From an uncultured Clostridia bacterium (GTDB lineage Bacteria > Bacillota > Clostridia > Saccharofermentanales > Saccharofermentanaceae), in contig CAMYXL010000003.1 of the NCBI GenBank assembly GCA_947303255.1, positions 21,351 to 85,350 on the forward strand: DNA of 64,000 nucleotides, read 5' to 3'. Numbering within the stretch: position 1 is the stretch's first letter; each line of letters begins with the position of its first letter. Both the position numbers and the translations under genes were made by a program. The notes beneath the pieces were generated by a model, which did not search any database, was not told the DNA's origin, and saw only the letters and a program-made list of their open reading frames with translations. Positions 51,842 through 61,692 of this stretch are shown one piece after another.

Positions 51842-53527
51842 ATGAGCGAGAAAAAGTGTTCAGAGTATATTGTTGACGAATTAAAAAAGAACGGGATTCA
51901 TACGGTATTTGGTGTTCCCGGAGTTAATGTCCTGCCGTTGTTTGACAGGATCGAACGTGATGCTTCGATGCATATGATTACAACTAAGACGGAATTGGCA
52001 TGTTCATACATGGCAGACGGATATGCCCGTGTAAAGGATATGGGGTGTTTTATCTCCACTACAGGCCCTGGTATCGCCAGTGCAGTCAATGGATTGATTT
52101 CAAGTTACTATGATTCGATTCCTGTAATTGCACTGTCAGCTCAGGTTAATATCTCGGAATACGGAAAATACGGTATCCAGGAAATGACAGGGTACGGTAG
52201 AACTCCGGATGTGCTGAGTATGATGAAACATATTACCAAGGATTGTCATCGTATATTGTCAGCTGATGAGGTAGTCCCTAAGCTTGAACAAGGCATTAAG
52301 ATCTCTAAGTCTGACAGAAAGGGTCCGGTATATTTCGAAATTGACGAAGAAATCCTTAGAGAAGATTTTAAAGTGAATTCACAGGATATTACTGATTCGG
52401 GAAAAAGCAATCCTGATAAAACAGGTGCAACAGACAGTGGAACTGTCATGGATGAAGTTGAAAATCTGCTTGATCAAGGAGAGAGAATAGTCCTGATCAT
52501 CGGAAATGGAGCCAAAGAAGCAGATATTTCTGATATTGAAGTTGTAGCTGATAAATTCGGAATGGGAATAGTCGCCACTTATTTGGCAAAAGGAAAGATA
52601 GATAATCGCAAGGATAATTATCTGGGAGTTATGGGATGCTATGGAAATCGTATCGCGAATTCCAGTATTGAAAACGCAGACGTAATCCTTGTTGTCGGAG
52701 CCACATTGAACTATCTTTCTACAGCCGGTTGGACAAATGGAATGGAAAATAAGAAGATCATTCGAGTCGACCTGGATGAAGAGGAACTTAACAGGAATTA
52801 TAAAGCCGAAATAAAGGTAAAAATGGATGCCAAGAAATTCTTTTCCTTGCTTTCGAAAAGAGTTTCAGGAAGAGAAGATAAACCGTTTTACAGCGACGAT
52901 TCTGCGCTTCAGGATTATGACTTGGAGAAAGATAAGGACTATTCATTTTCTCCATATAAAGCAATTCAGGTAATAAATCAGTATCTGGATGAAAACTCCA
53001 TTGTAGTAGCAGATGTTGGTCAAAACTCATATTGGGCTGAGCGTTATATTTCAGTAAACGGAAATAACAATTTTATCGTTAACGGCGGAAATGGATCCAT
53101 GGGACACGGAGTTGCAGCTTCGGTTGGTGTCCGTTGCGCTCAAAAGGAAACTAATCCGCAAGGAAAAGTGTTCTGTATATGCGGAGACGGTGGATTTATG
53201 ATGATGGGAAATGAATTGAGTACCGCATCCAAGAACGACATAGATGTTATTTGGATCTTGTTTAACAACGGTTCTTTGGGAACGCAAGAGGCGTGGTGTA
53301 AAGGACATGAATATGTTGTTGATTGCAGTTGCTCCGGTGTGGATTTCGTAAAGTACGCTAACTCACAGGGTGTTGACGGTTATAAAGTCGATAGTGTTGA
53401 AGAATTGGAAAACGCCCTGTCACTGGCTGTGACAAGTGGCAGATCAACACTGATAGATGTTCGGCTTTCTAAAGAAATAATACCCAAATCGTATTATGGC
53501 GCGAAAACAGTAGAAGCCAAAAGATAA
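51842..53527 (+). CDS. Thiamine-diphosphate-dependent enzyme, acetolactate-synthase-like
   Basis: A 561-aa ThDP enzyme of the IlvB family. The cofactor-activating glutamate is E51 in TTKTELACSYMADGYAR; the central domain (about 195-330) has IVLIIGNGAKEA; the ThDP-Mg site is GDGGFMMMGNELSTA ... NNGSLG near the C-terminus. Relatives join a decarboxylated keto acid to an acceptor, or simply decarboxylate. Lying next to a carrier protein, it may use a keto acid made by the aminotransferase or act on a carrier-bound acyl group; this is inference. No small regulatory subunit is present, so it is unlikely to be housekeeping IlvB. Confidence 0.9.
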   Translation: MSEKKCSEYIVDELKKNGIHTVFGVPGVNVLPLFDRIERDASMHMITTKTELACSYMADGYARVKDMGCFISTTGPGIASAVNGLISSYYDSIPVIALSAQVNISEYGKYGIQEMTGYGRTPDVLSMMKHITKDCHRILSADEVVPKLEQGIKISKSDRKGPVYFEIDEEILREDFKVNSQDITDSGKSNPDKTGATDSGTVMDEVENLLDQGERIVLIIGNGAKEADISDIEVVADKFGMGIVATYLAKGKIDNRKDNYLGVMGCYGNRIANSSIENADVILVVGATLNYLSTAGWTNGMENKKIIRVDLDEEELNRNYKAEIKVKMDAKKFFSLLSKRVSGREDKPFYSDDSALQDYDLEKDKDYSFSPYKAIQVINQYLDENSIVVADVGQNSYWAERYISVNGNNNFIVNGGNGSMGHGVAASVGVRCAQKETNPQGKVFCICGDGGFMMMGNELSTASKNDIDVIWILFNNGSLGTQEAWCKGHEYVVDCSCSGVDFVKYANSQGVDGYKVDSVEELENALSLAVTSGRSTLIDVRLSKEIIPKSYYGAKTVEAKR

Positions 53528-53575
53528 GAAGTGTTTCGGAATGAGAAATGTACAGTTGATATAACAAAAGGAACC

Positions 53576-54661
53576 ATGATGAATAGCGTTATCGAATTGA
53601 AAAGTGTTGATAAAGAGTTTAAAGTTCTGAACAGACATGAAGGCCTAAAAGGCAGTTTCAGAGATCTGTTTTCGCGCGATTATAAAATCGTAGAGGCGGT
53701 TAAAAACGTTTCTATGACTATTGAAGCCGGAACAATTGTCGGATACTTGGGACCTAATGGTGCAGGAAAATCAACAACGATAAAGATGATGACGGGAGTA
53801 CTGCAGCCAACACGAGGAGAGATTCTCGTAAACGGACGTGTTCCGTATAAAAACAGAACTTCTAATGCGCAAAATATAGGCGTTGTTTTTGGTCAGAGAT
53901 CTCAACTTTGGTGGTCACTTCCACTCATAGAATCATTCAAACTTTTGAAGGATATATACAAGATAAGCGACAAAGATTATAAAGATATGCTTGCTTTATA
54001 TGAGTCGCTTGTCGATATAAAAGAACTGTATTCAAAGCCTGTTCGACAAATGTCTCTTGGACAAAGGACACTAAGTGATATCCTGGCTGCTTTTCTTCAT
54101 AATCCTCCTATCGTTTTTCTTGATGAACCGACAATTGGTCTTGATGTGTCAATGAAGGCTAAGATTAGAGATCTGATCAAGGCGCTGAATAAAGAGAAAA
54201 ATACAACAGTCATCCTTACTACGCATGATATGGGTGATGTAGATGCACTCTGTGAAAGAATAATCATCATTGATAAAGGGACGATGCTTTATGATAACGA
54301 TATCGAACACTTGAGAAACTTTTTCGGTGCATATCGAACACTCAAGATAAGGACTAATAAAAACACTGAAGTCGTCTCCGAAGAAGAAGCAAATGAACAA
54401 TTGGAAATCATAAAAAGTAAAGTTGCTTCTAAGTTTCCCGATAATGATTTCATTTATGGAACAGAGGAAGGTTGGTATTCCATCTTATTAGATGACTCCA
54501 AGATTCATTTGATGAAAGTATTGTCATTTCTGCAAGAACAGATGACGATCTATGATGTGCGTCTTGAGGAGATATCGACAGAAAGTGTAATAAAGAAAAT
54601 ATATGAAGACTCCGAGAGAATGAAAAAACAGGAAAAGGCGGAAGTAAGTCATGAGAGTTAG
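53576..54661 (+). CDS. ABC-2 type exporter ATP-binding protein
   Basis: Cytoplasmic ATPase of about 361 aa for the two permeases downstream. ATG 53576 (or 53579) follows AAAAGGA; the track start at 53531 is upstream of the binding site. Walker A is GPNGAGKST, the Q-loop VVFGQRSQLWW, signature MSLGQR, Walker B IVFLDEPTIGLD and the H-loop LTTHDMGDVDAL. The GQRSQLWW segment and long C-terminal extension are typical of the ABC-2 family linked to DUF990-type permeases. Probably exports the product of the block. Confidence 0.92.
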   Translation: MMNSVIELKSVDKEFKVLNRHEGLKGSFRDLFSRDYKIVEAVKNVSMTIEAGTIVGYLGPNGAGKSTTIKMMTGVLQPTRGEILVNGRVPYKNRTSNAQNIGVVFGQRSQLWWSLPLIESFKLLKDIYKISDKDYKDMLALYESLVDIKELYSKPVRQMSLGQRTLSDILAAFLHNPPIVFLDEPTIGLDVSMKAKIRDLIKALNKEKNTTVILTTHDMGDVDALCERIIIIDKGTMLYDNDIEHLRNFFGAYRTLKIRTNKNTEVVSEEEANEQLEIIKSKVASKFPDNDFIYGTEEGWYSILLDDSKIHLMKVLSFLQEQMTIYDVRLEEISTESVIKKIYEDSERMKKQEKAEVSHES

Positions 54662-55454
54662 GGCTTGGTTTTCGCTGACAAGAGCTTCTATAATGGAGTT
54701 TTTACAGTTTAGGTTGAGTGCGTTAGTAATGTTTCTCGGAAACATTATCTATCTCATAGTGATCTATAATCTGTGGAAAGCAATATTTGCATCCGTTGAT
54801 AATGGTATTGTCAATGGAATGTCGTTTAATGATACGATGATCTACTTGGTGTTGGCGTCGGCTCAGTTTACCTTTATGGAAGCATATTTGGTATGGGAAA
54901 TGGGAAGATCAATTCAAAGTGGAAGAATCGTACTTGAGCTATTAAAACCGATCCCGATCGAGCAGTACAAATTGTTCGGAATTGAAGGCGGCAATATAGC
55001 AGCTTTTGTGGTAACTTTCATTCCTACGTTTATTATTGTTCAGGTAATAACAAAAGGTGCGATCCCGATGGGAATAAATCTTGTCTATTATCTTGTTGCA
55101 GCTACGCTTGGTATGCTCATAAATTTCTCGATTGATTTTCTGATAGGAACAGTCTGTTTGTATACCGAATCAACGTGGGGAATAAACATAATGAAACAGG
55201 TGGTTGTCCTGTTTTTGTCCGGAGCCGTTGTTCCGTTGGCTTTTTTTCCTGATAAACTCAGGGCATTGGCATTGTTTTTGCCGTTCCAAGCTATATATAA
55301 CACTCCGCTGACTTTCCTGACTTCCAATGAACTGACAACGATGAATTCAATAAAAATGCTTGGAGTACAAGCGATCTGGGTCGTCGTGCTATTTGTTTTG
55401 GCTAAGTTGTTCTGGCATTTATCGGAAAGAGTTATCACTGTAAACGGGGGCTAA
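54651..55454 (+). CDS. ABC-2 type exporter permease 1
   Basis: A 267-aa membrane protein with about six hydrophobic helices, starting inside the end of the ATPase gene (11-base overlap). Features such as WEMGRSIQSGRIVLELLKPIPIEQY match the ABC-2 permease family often called DUF990. Helices include FTFMEAYLVW, a FVVTFIPTFIIVQVI stretch and VVLFLSGAVVPLAFFP. It should pair with the second permease to form a heterodimeric channel. Confidence 0.88.
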   Translation: MRVRAWFSLTRASIMEFLQFRLSALVMFLGNIIYLIVIYNLWKAIFASVDNGIVNGMSFNDTMIYLVLASAQFTFMEAYLVWEMGRSIQSGRIVLELLKPIPIEQYKLFGIEGGNIAAFVVTFIPTFIIVQVITKGAIPMGINLVYYLVAATLGMLINFSIDFLIGTVCLYTESTWGINIMKQVVVLFLSGAVVPLAFFPDKLRALALFLPFQAIYNTPLTFLTSNELTTMNSIKMLGVQAIWVVVLFVLAKLFWHLSERVITVNGG

Positions 55455-55512
55455 ATGCGGATGAAACTTAGAATAAAATGCTGTTTCCTAATGATGAAGG
55501 AGAGAAATTGTA

Positions 55513-56310
55513 ATGAGTAAACTCGGGTTTTACTTGAGAATATACGGAAAGATAATAGTTCAGGATGTAAAGAGCAAGATGAGCTATCGTTCGGATTTCA
55601 TTATTTCGATTATCGGAATATTGCTGACCGACGCTTCGGAACTTCTTGCATTCTATATCACGTTTTTGAACTTCCCGAGTGTATGTGGATGGACATATCA
55701 TGAAATGCTGTTTTTGTATGGCTTTTCTCTGATAGCGCTTACACCTCTTCAATGTCTCTTTGATAACAACTGGAATCTGAGACATTATGTGTATGACGGA
55801 GATTTTATAAAGTACTGTTTTAGACCGATCAACATATTCTTTTATTTCATATCCGAAGACTTTGATACGAAGGGAATTGGCCAGTTTTTAGTCGGATTGG
55901 GAACGCTCATTTATGCTTGGAGAAAGCTTGGACTTTCGGTCAGCTTTATAAGTATAGCATTGCTTGTTGTTGCTTTGTTCTCAGCTTCGCTTTTCATGAT
56001 CGCGATTATGAATATTGCAGCGGCAACTTGCTTCTATCTGACGAATTCCGGATATGTTATTGGAACTATGAGTAAATTCAGAGATTATGCTAAATACCCG
56101 ATAACGATTTTTTCAACATTTTTCAGACTGATATTTACTTTCATCATACCCATAGCTTTTATTGCCTACTATCCCAGCTTGGTAGTATTACGACCGGAAA
56201 ATATACCTCTTCTTACGTGGTTTTCACCGGTTTATGGAATATTCTTTTTCTACATTTCATACAAGGTCTGGATGTTAGGAGCCAGCAAATACTCGGGTAC
56301 GGGATCGTAA
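55513..56310 (+). CDS. ABC-2 type exporter permease 2
   Basis: A 265-aa membrane protein of the same ABC-2/DUF990 type, with MSYRSDFIISIIGILL, LRHYVYDGDFIKYCFRPIN, and helices through residue 250. Start ATG behind GGAGAG, 58 bases after permease 1. The DGDFIKYCFRPIN stretch corresponds to SGRIVLELLKPI in permease 1, so the two are distant paralogs. Completes the exporter. Confidence 0.88.
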   Translation: MSKLGFYLRIYGKIIVQDVKSKMSYRSDFIISIIGILLTDASELLAFYITFLNFPSVCGWTYHEMLFLYGFSLIALTPLQCLFDNNWNLRHYVYDGDFIKYCFRPINIFFYFISEDFDTKGIGQFLVGLGTLIYAWRKLGLSVSFISIALLVVALFSASLFMIAIMNIAAATCFYLTNSGYVIGTMSKFRDYAKYPITIFSTFFRLIFTFIIPIAFIAYYPSLVVLRPENIPLLTWFSPVYGIFFFYISYKVWMLGASKYSGTGS

Positions 56311-56369
56311 AAAAATAATAAATGAAAAGCGATTCTTAGGAAAACTGCTTTACAGTAAAGGAGAAATAA

Positions 56370-58481
56370 ATGAACAGAGAAGAAGCTAGAAGAAGAGCCG
56401 AAGAGCTTGTTGAGCAAATGACCGTTGAGGAATTGGCTTCACAACTCAAGTTTGATTCGGAACCAATAGAGAGATTTGGTATTCCGGAGTATAACTGGTG
56501 GAACGAAGGTCTGCACGGTGTTGCTCGAGCAGGCGTAGCTACTGTATTTCCTCAGGCAATAGGTATGGGAGCAACATTTGATGATGACCTTCTTCAAGAG
56601 ATAGGCGATGCGATTTCTACAGAAGCCCGTGCAAAGTATAATATGCAGGTTGCCCACGATGATAGAGATTTATATAAAGGCATTACATTATGGGCACCAA
56701 ATCTAAATCTGTTTAGAGATCCGAGGTGGGGACGTGGACATGAGACGTATGGAGAAGATCCGTTCCTCATCGGAAAACTTGGAGTTAGATTTATTAAGGG
56801 GCTTCAGGGAGACAAAGAATATTTGAAAACTGCAGCGTGTGCAAAGCACTTTGCGGTTCATTCCGGTCCTGAAGCTGTAAGACGTCATTTCGATGCTAAG
56901 GTAACTCAAAAAGATCTGTGGGAAACATATCTTCCTCAGTTTGAGACTTGTGTTGTTGATGGAAAAGTAGAAGCTGTAATGGGCGCATATAACCGAACGA
57001 ATGGTGATCCTTGTTGTGCTCATCCGTATCTGATGAATGAAGTACTTAGAGGAAGATGGAAATTTGAAGGTCACTACCTGTCTGATTGCTGGGCTATAAG
57101 AGATTTTCATGAAGAACATAAGATTACTTCTCGTCCTGAGGAAAGTGTAAAACTTGCTCTTGAGAACGGATGTGATCTGAACTGCGGATGTACATACCAA
57201 AGAATACTTGATGCATATAAAGAAGGACTTATCGAAATCGATGTTCTTAAAAGATCTGCAACGCGTGTTTTAACCACCCGTTTTCTTTTGGGAATGTTTG
57301 ATAAGACTGAATTTGATGATATTCCTTTTGAAAAGGTTGAATGCAAAGAGCATCTTGAACTTGCATCTCGTGCTGCAAGGGAAAGTTTGGTACTGCTGAA
57401 AAATGATGGAATTCTTCCTCTCAAAAAAGATTCGATTAAGACCATAGGTGTTATTGGACCTAATGCTAATAGCCGTCTTTCACTGATTGGAAATTACTAT
57501 GGTACTTCTTCAAGATATATTACTGTTCTCGAAGGAATCCAAGATTATGTAGGAGATGAAGTCCGAGTTTTATATTCAGAAGGATGCCATTTGTTTGGTA
57601 AGAAGGTACAGCGTATGTGTAAGCCGGGAGACAGATATGCTGAGGTAGCTACGATAGCTCAAATGTCAGATGTTGTTGTACTTGTTCTAGGTTTGGATGA
57701 AACATTGGAAGGTGAAGAGGGTGATACTTGCAGTGAGTATAGTTCGGGAGACAAGATGTCACTTAAACTTCCGCCATCTCAGATCGAACTTCTTGAAAAG
57801 ATTGCTGAGACAGGCGTTCCTTTTGTTGTTTGTATGATGGCCGGAAGTGCTTTGGATCTCGGGTATGCTGATGAGAAAGCTAATGCGGTAATTCAGGCCT
57901 GGTATCCAGGAGCAAGGGGAGGAAGAGATATTGCTCAAATGATTTTTGGAGATTTTTCTCCTTCCGGTAAGCTTCCGGTTACTTTTTATAGAGATCTTGA
58001 TGGGTTCCCTGAGTTTGATGATTATTCGATGAAAGGCAGAACATACAGATATCATGAAAAAGAACCACTGTACCCTTTCGGATACGGACTGACATACGGA
58101 AAAGTTAATATTGTTAATGCAGAATTAGTTGAAAACAAGACTTTCTCGGAGGCTTCAAAAGACGGAGTCAGAATTAAAGTGAGCGTGACTAATGAATGCG
58201 ATCGTGATATTGAAGAAGTGATTCAGATTTATGCTCATGTAAATAATACGGATGATGAAGTTCTTAATAGTAAACTTTGTGGCTTTAAGAGAATTTCTAT
58301 TGGCAAAAAAAGCAGTAAGGATTTCTTGATCGATATATCGCACAAGACATTTGAGACTGTTAATGAAAATGGCGAAAGGGGTGTTACTGGAGATAGTGCT
58401 GATCTGTACATTGGGTTTGGTCAACCTGATGAAAGAACAGAGAAACTAACAGGGCAAAAAGCCCTTAAAATCAGCATTTGA
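56370..58481 (+). CDS. Glycoside hydrolase family 3 enzyme (beta-glucosidase or beta-xylosidase type)
   Basis: A 703-aa retaining glycosidase without signal peptide, so cytoplasmic. GH3 N-terminal barrel with WWNEGLHGVARAG and DPRWGRGHETYGEDPFL, and the nucleophile Asp at about 239 in HYLSDCWAIRDF. The C-terminal alpha/beta domain has GVIGPNANSRL and GGRDIAQMIFGDFSPSGKLPVTFY, then a fibronectin-III-like end (about 600-700). The WNE-LHGVAR pattern recalls beta-xylosidases. It lies 59 bases after the exporter, in line with the block; it may deglycosylate a pathway intermediate, or feed on plant sugar independently. Confidence 0.93.
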   Translation: MNREEARRRAEELVEQMTVEELASQLKFDSEPIERFGIPEYNWWNEGLHGVARAGVATVFPQAIGMGATFDDDLLQEIGDAISTEARAKYNMQVAHDDRDLYKGITLWAPNLNLFRDPRWGRGHETYGEDPFLIGKLGVRFIKGLQGDKEYLKTAACAKHFAVHSGPEAVRRHFDAKVTQKDLWETYLPQFETCVVDGKVEAVMGAYNRTNGDPCCAHPYLMNEVLRGRWKFEGHYLSDCWAIRDFHEEHKITSRPEESVKLALENGCDLNCGCTYQRILDAYKEGLIEIDVLKRSATRVLTTRFLLGMFDKTEFDDIPFEKVECKEHLELASRAARESLVLLKNDGILPLKKDSIKTIGVIGPNANSRLSLIGNYYGTSSRYITVLEGIQDYVGDEVRVLYSEGCHLFGKKVQRMCKPGDRYAEVATIAQMSDVVVLVLGLDETLEGEEGDTCSEYSSGDKMSLKLPPSQIELLEKIAETGVPFVVCMMAGSALDLGYADEKANAVIQAWYPGARGGRDIAQMIFGDFSPSGKLPVTFYRDLDGFPEFDDYSMKGRTYRYHEKEPLYPFGYGLTYGKVNIVNAELVENKTFSEASKDGVRIKVSVTNECDRDIEEVIQIYAHVNNTDDEVLNSKLCGFKRISIGKKSSKDFLIDISHKTFETVNENGERGVTGDSADLYIGFGQPDERTEKLTGQKALKISI

Positions 58482-58558
58482 ATAGACAACGAAATAGTGA
58501 TAAAATGACTAGGCTTTTTAAAAAAAATAATAATAATAATATATAAGGAGACACCAAT

Positions 58559-59845
58559 ATGGTTAGGATAAGCAAGTTTAGTTATGAGAACCCAAGGTTC
58601 AAAAATCTGACTAACAGAGGAAGCGGAATTCCTGAAAGTGTTGAGCAGGTTGTAAAGGGTGTAATTGCCGATATTCGTGAAAGAGGAGATGAGGCATTAC
58701 ACGAATACATGAAAAAGTTTGATGGTTCTGATATAGATGAAATCGGTTTGATGGTATCAGATGAAGAGTTTGAAATTGCAAAGAAAAGCGTTTCAGAGGA
58801 ATTCAAAAAATCTGTTAAGGAAGCATGTGATAACATAATCAAATTCCACAAGAAGCAGTTGAATCTGGGTTATGAAGAAACATATGATGACGGAGTAGTT
58901 CTTCAGAGAAAATATAAGCCAATAGAAAATGTTGCCGTAACAGTTCCATCAGCGAATGGCGCACTTATTTCTTCGTTGTATATGAATTTGATTCCGGCAG
59001 TTGTTGCAGGAGTTCCAAATATTTATGTATTGTCCAAACCTAGGAAGGACGGAACAATAGACGAACATCTTTTGTATGTAGCTGATTATCTCGGAGTAAG
59101 AAATTACTATAAGATCTGTGGCTCTCAGGGATTGGCAGCTGTAGCTATCGGAACTGAAACAGTAAAAAAAGTTGATGCAGTACTCGGACCTGGTAATAAC
59201 TATACACAGATGGCAAAGAAGTTGTTGTATGGTCAGGTTAAGATCGACTCATTAGCTGGTCCTTCAGAAATAGCTATTATTGCTGATGATAGTGCTAATG
59301 CAACATTTATTGCGGCAGATATGATGTCTCAGGCAGAGCACGGAACCGGATTTGAAGCCAGCACCACTTTCTGCCTTTCTGAAGAGAAAGCAAATGAGAT
59401 CAATGCTGAGATAGAAAGATTAACCAAAGAGAATAATTTGGTTGCTGCTACGGAGAGAACTTTTGAAAACTATGGAGATATTTTTGTAGTTGATGATATT
59501 GAAGATGCTATAAAGGCTGTTAATATGATCGCTCCGGAGCACGCTGAGGTAATCTGCAAATCCGCTGAAGAAGTTGCTGAAAAGATAGTTAATGCTGGAG
59601 CAGTATTTGTCGGAGCATATAGCACTGAGCCGGTAGGAGATTATTATTGCGGTTCAAATCACATTTTGCCAACATGTGGAACAGCAAGATTTTCTGCTGG
59701 AATGTCTGTTAACGAATTCTTGAGAGGTTACAGTGTAATCAAATATACAGAAGAAGCTCTCAAGAAAAATGCAGACAGTATTATCAAACTTGCAGAAACA
59801 GAAAAACTATATGCACATGCACTTGCTGTGAAGGTAAGAAAATAA
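58559..59845 (+). CDS. Histidinol-dehydrogenase family enzyme
   Basis: A 428-aa NAD-dependent, zinc-dependent dehydrogenase of the HisD family. Landmarks: PIENVAVTVPSANGALISS, ICGSQGLAAVAIGTETV, DAVLGPGNNYTQMAKK, the SLAGPSEIAIIAD strand, zinc ligands in SQAEHG and in GDYYCGSNHILPT, and YAHALAVKVR near the end. HisD turns an alcohol into a carboxylate in two steps. No other his gene is adjacent apart from the HisC-like gene 8 kb upstream in the same block, so a role in oxidising an amino alcohol or diol of the pathway is more likely than histidine synthesis. VPSANGA replaces the usual VPGGxA of housekeeping HisD, which supports a changed substrate. Confidence 0.88.
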   Translation: MVRISKFSYENPRFKNLTNRGSGIPESVEQVVKGVIADIRERGDEALHEYMKKFDGSDIDEIGLMVSDEEFEIAKKSVSEEFKKSVKEACDNIIKFHKKQLNLGYEETYDDGVVLQRKYKPIENVAVTVPSANGALISSLYMNLIPAVVAGVPNIYVLSKPRKDGTIDEHLLYVADYLGVRNYYKICGSQGLAAVAIGTETVKKVDAVLGPGNNYTQMAKKLLYGQVKIDSLAGPSEIAIIADDSANATFIAADMMSQAEHGTGFEASTTFCLSEEKANEINAEIERLTKENNLVAATERTFENYGDIFVVDDIEDAIKAVNMIAPEHAEVICKSAEEVAEKIVNAGAVFVGAYSTEPVGDYYCGSNHILPTCGTARFSAGMSVNEFLRGYSVIKYTEEALKKNADSIIKLAETEKLYAHALAVKVRK

Positions 59846-60297
59846 TCTAAAACTTCAAACAGAAGATGCTATTTGTTTTTCTTATCTGATATAGAAAGAC
59901 ATTCGGTTTTTTATGGATTCAAACGGCATAATAATGCCATCTATTAGGTCGTGCGAGTAGGTAGTAAGAGTAGAGAATAAGACAAAGCACAAAGTTGAAT
60001 TTATCCTGATTTATTATTGAAGCATGATCTAATGGCTATGGCATGTTATGCCGTTTTTTTGGCAAAAATCGCTGAAAACAGGCTTTTTTACTCCATTTTT
60101 GTACGAACAGATTAGCTTTTTGGTGGGCAAATTATCCATGAAAACCAATTGATCTTTATACGGATTTTGCAGATGCAAACAGATGAATAGTGTTTTTAAT
60201 CAACAGCATAAAGATATGCTGATTTAGCGTTTATTGGAAGATAAAATATAACCTGGTATTGTTTCGGGTTTTATCTGCGAAGAGCAGGAGGAAAAAG
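59846..60297. other. Intergenic region splitting the biosynthetic block
   Basis: About 450 bases without a credible gene. It holds a hairpin GGCAT-AATA-ATGCC (59925-59938), the terminator at 60036-60060, and AT-rich sequence that probably carries the promoter of the second sub-operon. Confidence 0.5.
60036..60060 (+). terminator. Rho-independent terminator after the HisD-like gene
   Basis: GGCAT-GTT-ATGCC followed by G and seven T. The short stem is perfect. Confidence 0.7.
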
Positions 60298-61233
60298 ATG
60301 ACTGAAAATAAATACACGATAAGTATTGGAGTGATAACACATACACCATACTTGAATAATTACAAGACTCTCATGGATGAGTTAGTTGCACAGATCAAGA
60401 ATTATAAGGATGTTGAAGTAGTCGCGTTAGTTCAAACTCCTTTGGAATTTGAGAAAAAGTATGAGGGAGAAAACATATCCGAATACATCACTTCAAACAC
60501 AATGAGTCCTTCCGAAGCCAGAAACTTCATTATCTCTCATACTAAAGGGGAATGGATCGCTTATATTGATGGTGACTGCGAAATTGGTGAGAGATATGTG
60601 GAAGCATTAAAGGATTCAGTATGCACAGTTTCCGAAGATGAAGCCGCAATTCAAGGAAGTGTATTGGCAAGTTCGGTTTCAAGATTTGGAAGATATGAAT
60701 ACATTTATGATGTTATTTCGCTATTGGAAATTGAATCAGATAAAGCCAAGAGCTTCTTTAAGACCAAGCTCAATGAGGAAAACCAACAATTGAAACATTA
60801 TTATGCGAAAAAGGAAATTGGCGAGGTAAGAAAACTTCAGGGCTTCAATTTTGCTATTAGTCGAAAGACTATTCAAGAAATAGGCGAGTTTAATGAAGAG
60901 ATTGAAACTGCAGAAGACAGAGACTATTCTTTGAGAATAATAGACAGCGGAAAGCGAATTAAATTTTCTCCTCTTATGGAAGTGTATCACGGATATAACA
61001 TGACTCTCAAAAGAATTCTTGTGAGAAAAAAATGGCATGCTATCGGTTGTGCTGAACTTCGAAAGAGAAATGATGAGATATATGACTCCAACATTCCTCA
61101 TCGAATCAAATATGCACTGATCATGTTTTGGAACTGCAAAAAGATTGATTTTCTTATTTACAGAATCAGTGCAGATATTGTTTTTTGGCATTATGTGAAA
61201 AAGTTGATGAAGGGAACGGGGTGTGCAGCATGA
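60298..61233 (+). CDS. Family 2 glycosyltransferase
   Basis: A 311-aa GT-A fold transferase. ATG 60298 follows AGGAGG; the track start at 60259 is upstream of the site. N-terminal TISIGVITHTPY, acidic metal site YIDGDCEIGE, a SPSEARNFIISHTKGEW helix and the C-terminal acceptor region with ETAEDRDYSLRIIDSG. No membrane helix beyond a weak C-terminal hydrophobic segment. It probably adds a sugar to the pathway product or to a surface glycan. Its stop overlaps the cupin start (ATGA). Confidence 0.88.
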   Translation: MTENKYTISIGVITHTPYLNNYKTLMDELVAQIKNYKDVEVVALVQTPLEFEKKYEGENISEYITSNTMSPSEARNFIISHTKGEWIAYIDGDCEIGERYVEALKDSVCTVSEDEAAIQGSVLASSVSRFGRYEYIYDVISLLEIESDKAKSFFKTKLNEENQQLKHYYAKKEIGEVRKLQGFNFAISRKTIQEIGEFNEEIETAEDRDYSLRIIDSGKRIKFSPLMEVYHGYNMTLKRILVRKKWHAIGCAELRKRNDEIYDSNIPHRIKYALIMFWNCKKIDFLIYRISADIVFWHYVKKLMKGTGCAA

Positions 61234-61565
61234 TAGGAGAAATTGAATTATTTAACGGACTCAGTATGGATCGTATAGGTTCATTTGAATCGATGAGCAT
61301 AGATATAATCTATATTCCGCCAAAGAATGTGGAACCATTGTGTTATCACGATGAGTGCGATGAATTTTTGTATGTCGTTGAAGGGGAACTGGACATCAAT
61401 ATTGGTGATGATATTAAGACCTGCAAAAGAGGTGAATATGTTTGTGTTCCCAAAGGAACGAAACATGGCAGTGTAAACACGACAGATGATACTGTTAAAT
61501 TAATGGCTATATGTTCGCCTTCATATAAAACTGAATATCATCATTGGTGTGATGCCGATAGGTAA
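61230..61565 (+). CDS. Small cupin protein
   Basis: A 111-aa single-domain cupin starting in the end of the glycosyltransferase gene (4-base overlap); the track start at 61185 is too early. The metal-site motifs are LCYHDECDEFLYVVEG, where His and Glu fit cupin motif 1, and GEYVCVPKGTKHGSVN for motif 2. Such proteins may be sugar isomerases, dioxygenases or simple binders. Coupled translation with the glycosyltransferase suggests a role on the same sugar. Confidence 0.87.
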   Translation: MIGEIELFNGLSMDRIGSFESMSIDIIYIPPKNVEPLCYHDECDEFLYVVEGELDINIGDDIKTCKRGEYVCVPKGTKHGSVNTTDDTVKLMAICSPSYKTEYHHWCDADR

Positions 61566-61692
61566 TCGATAGTCCCAGAAGATATTGCCGAATAATCCAT
61601 ACAAACCAGCTTATAAAGATGGGTAGGGGATGCTTTGGCTATAAACACGGAAATTTCGGAAAAATAACTCAGTTTAAGGAAAGGAGTTGTAT

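Noticed and set aside
58559-59845. Part of a histidine operon
   Set aside because: No hisG, hisB, hisH, hisA, hisF or hisI gene is adjacent; the flanking genes are a GH3 enzyme and a glycosyltransferase.
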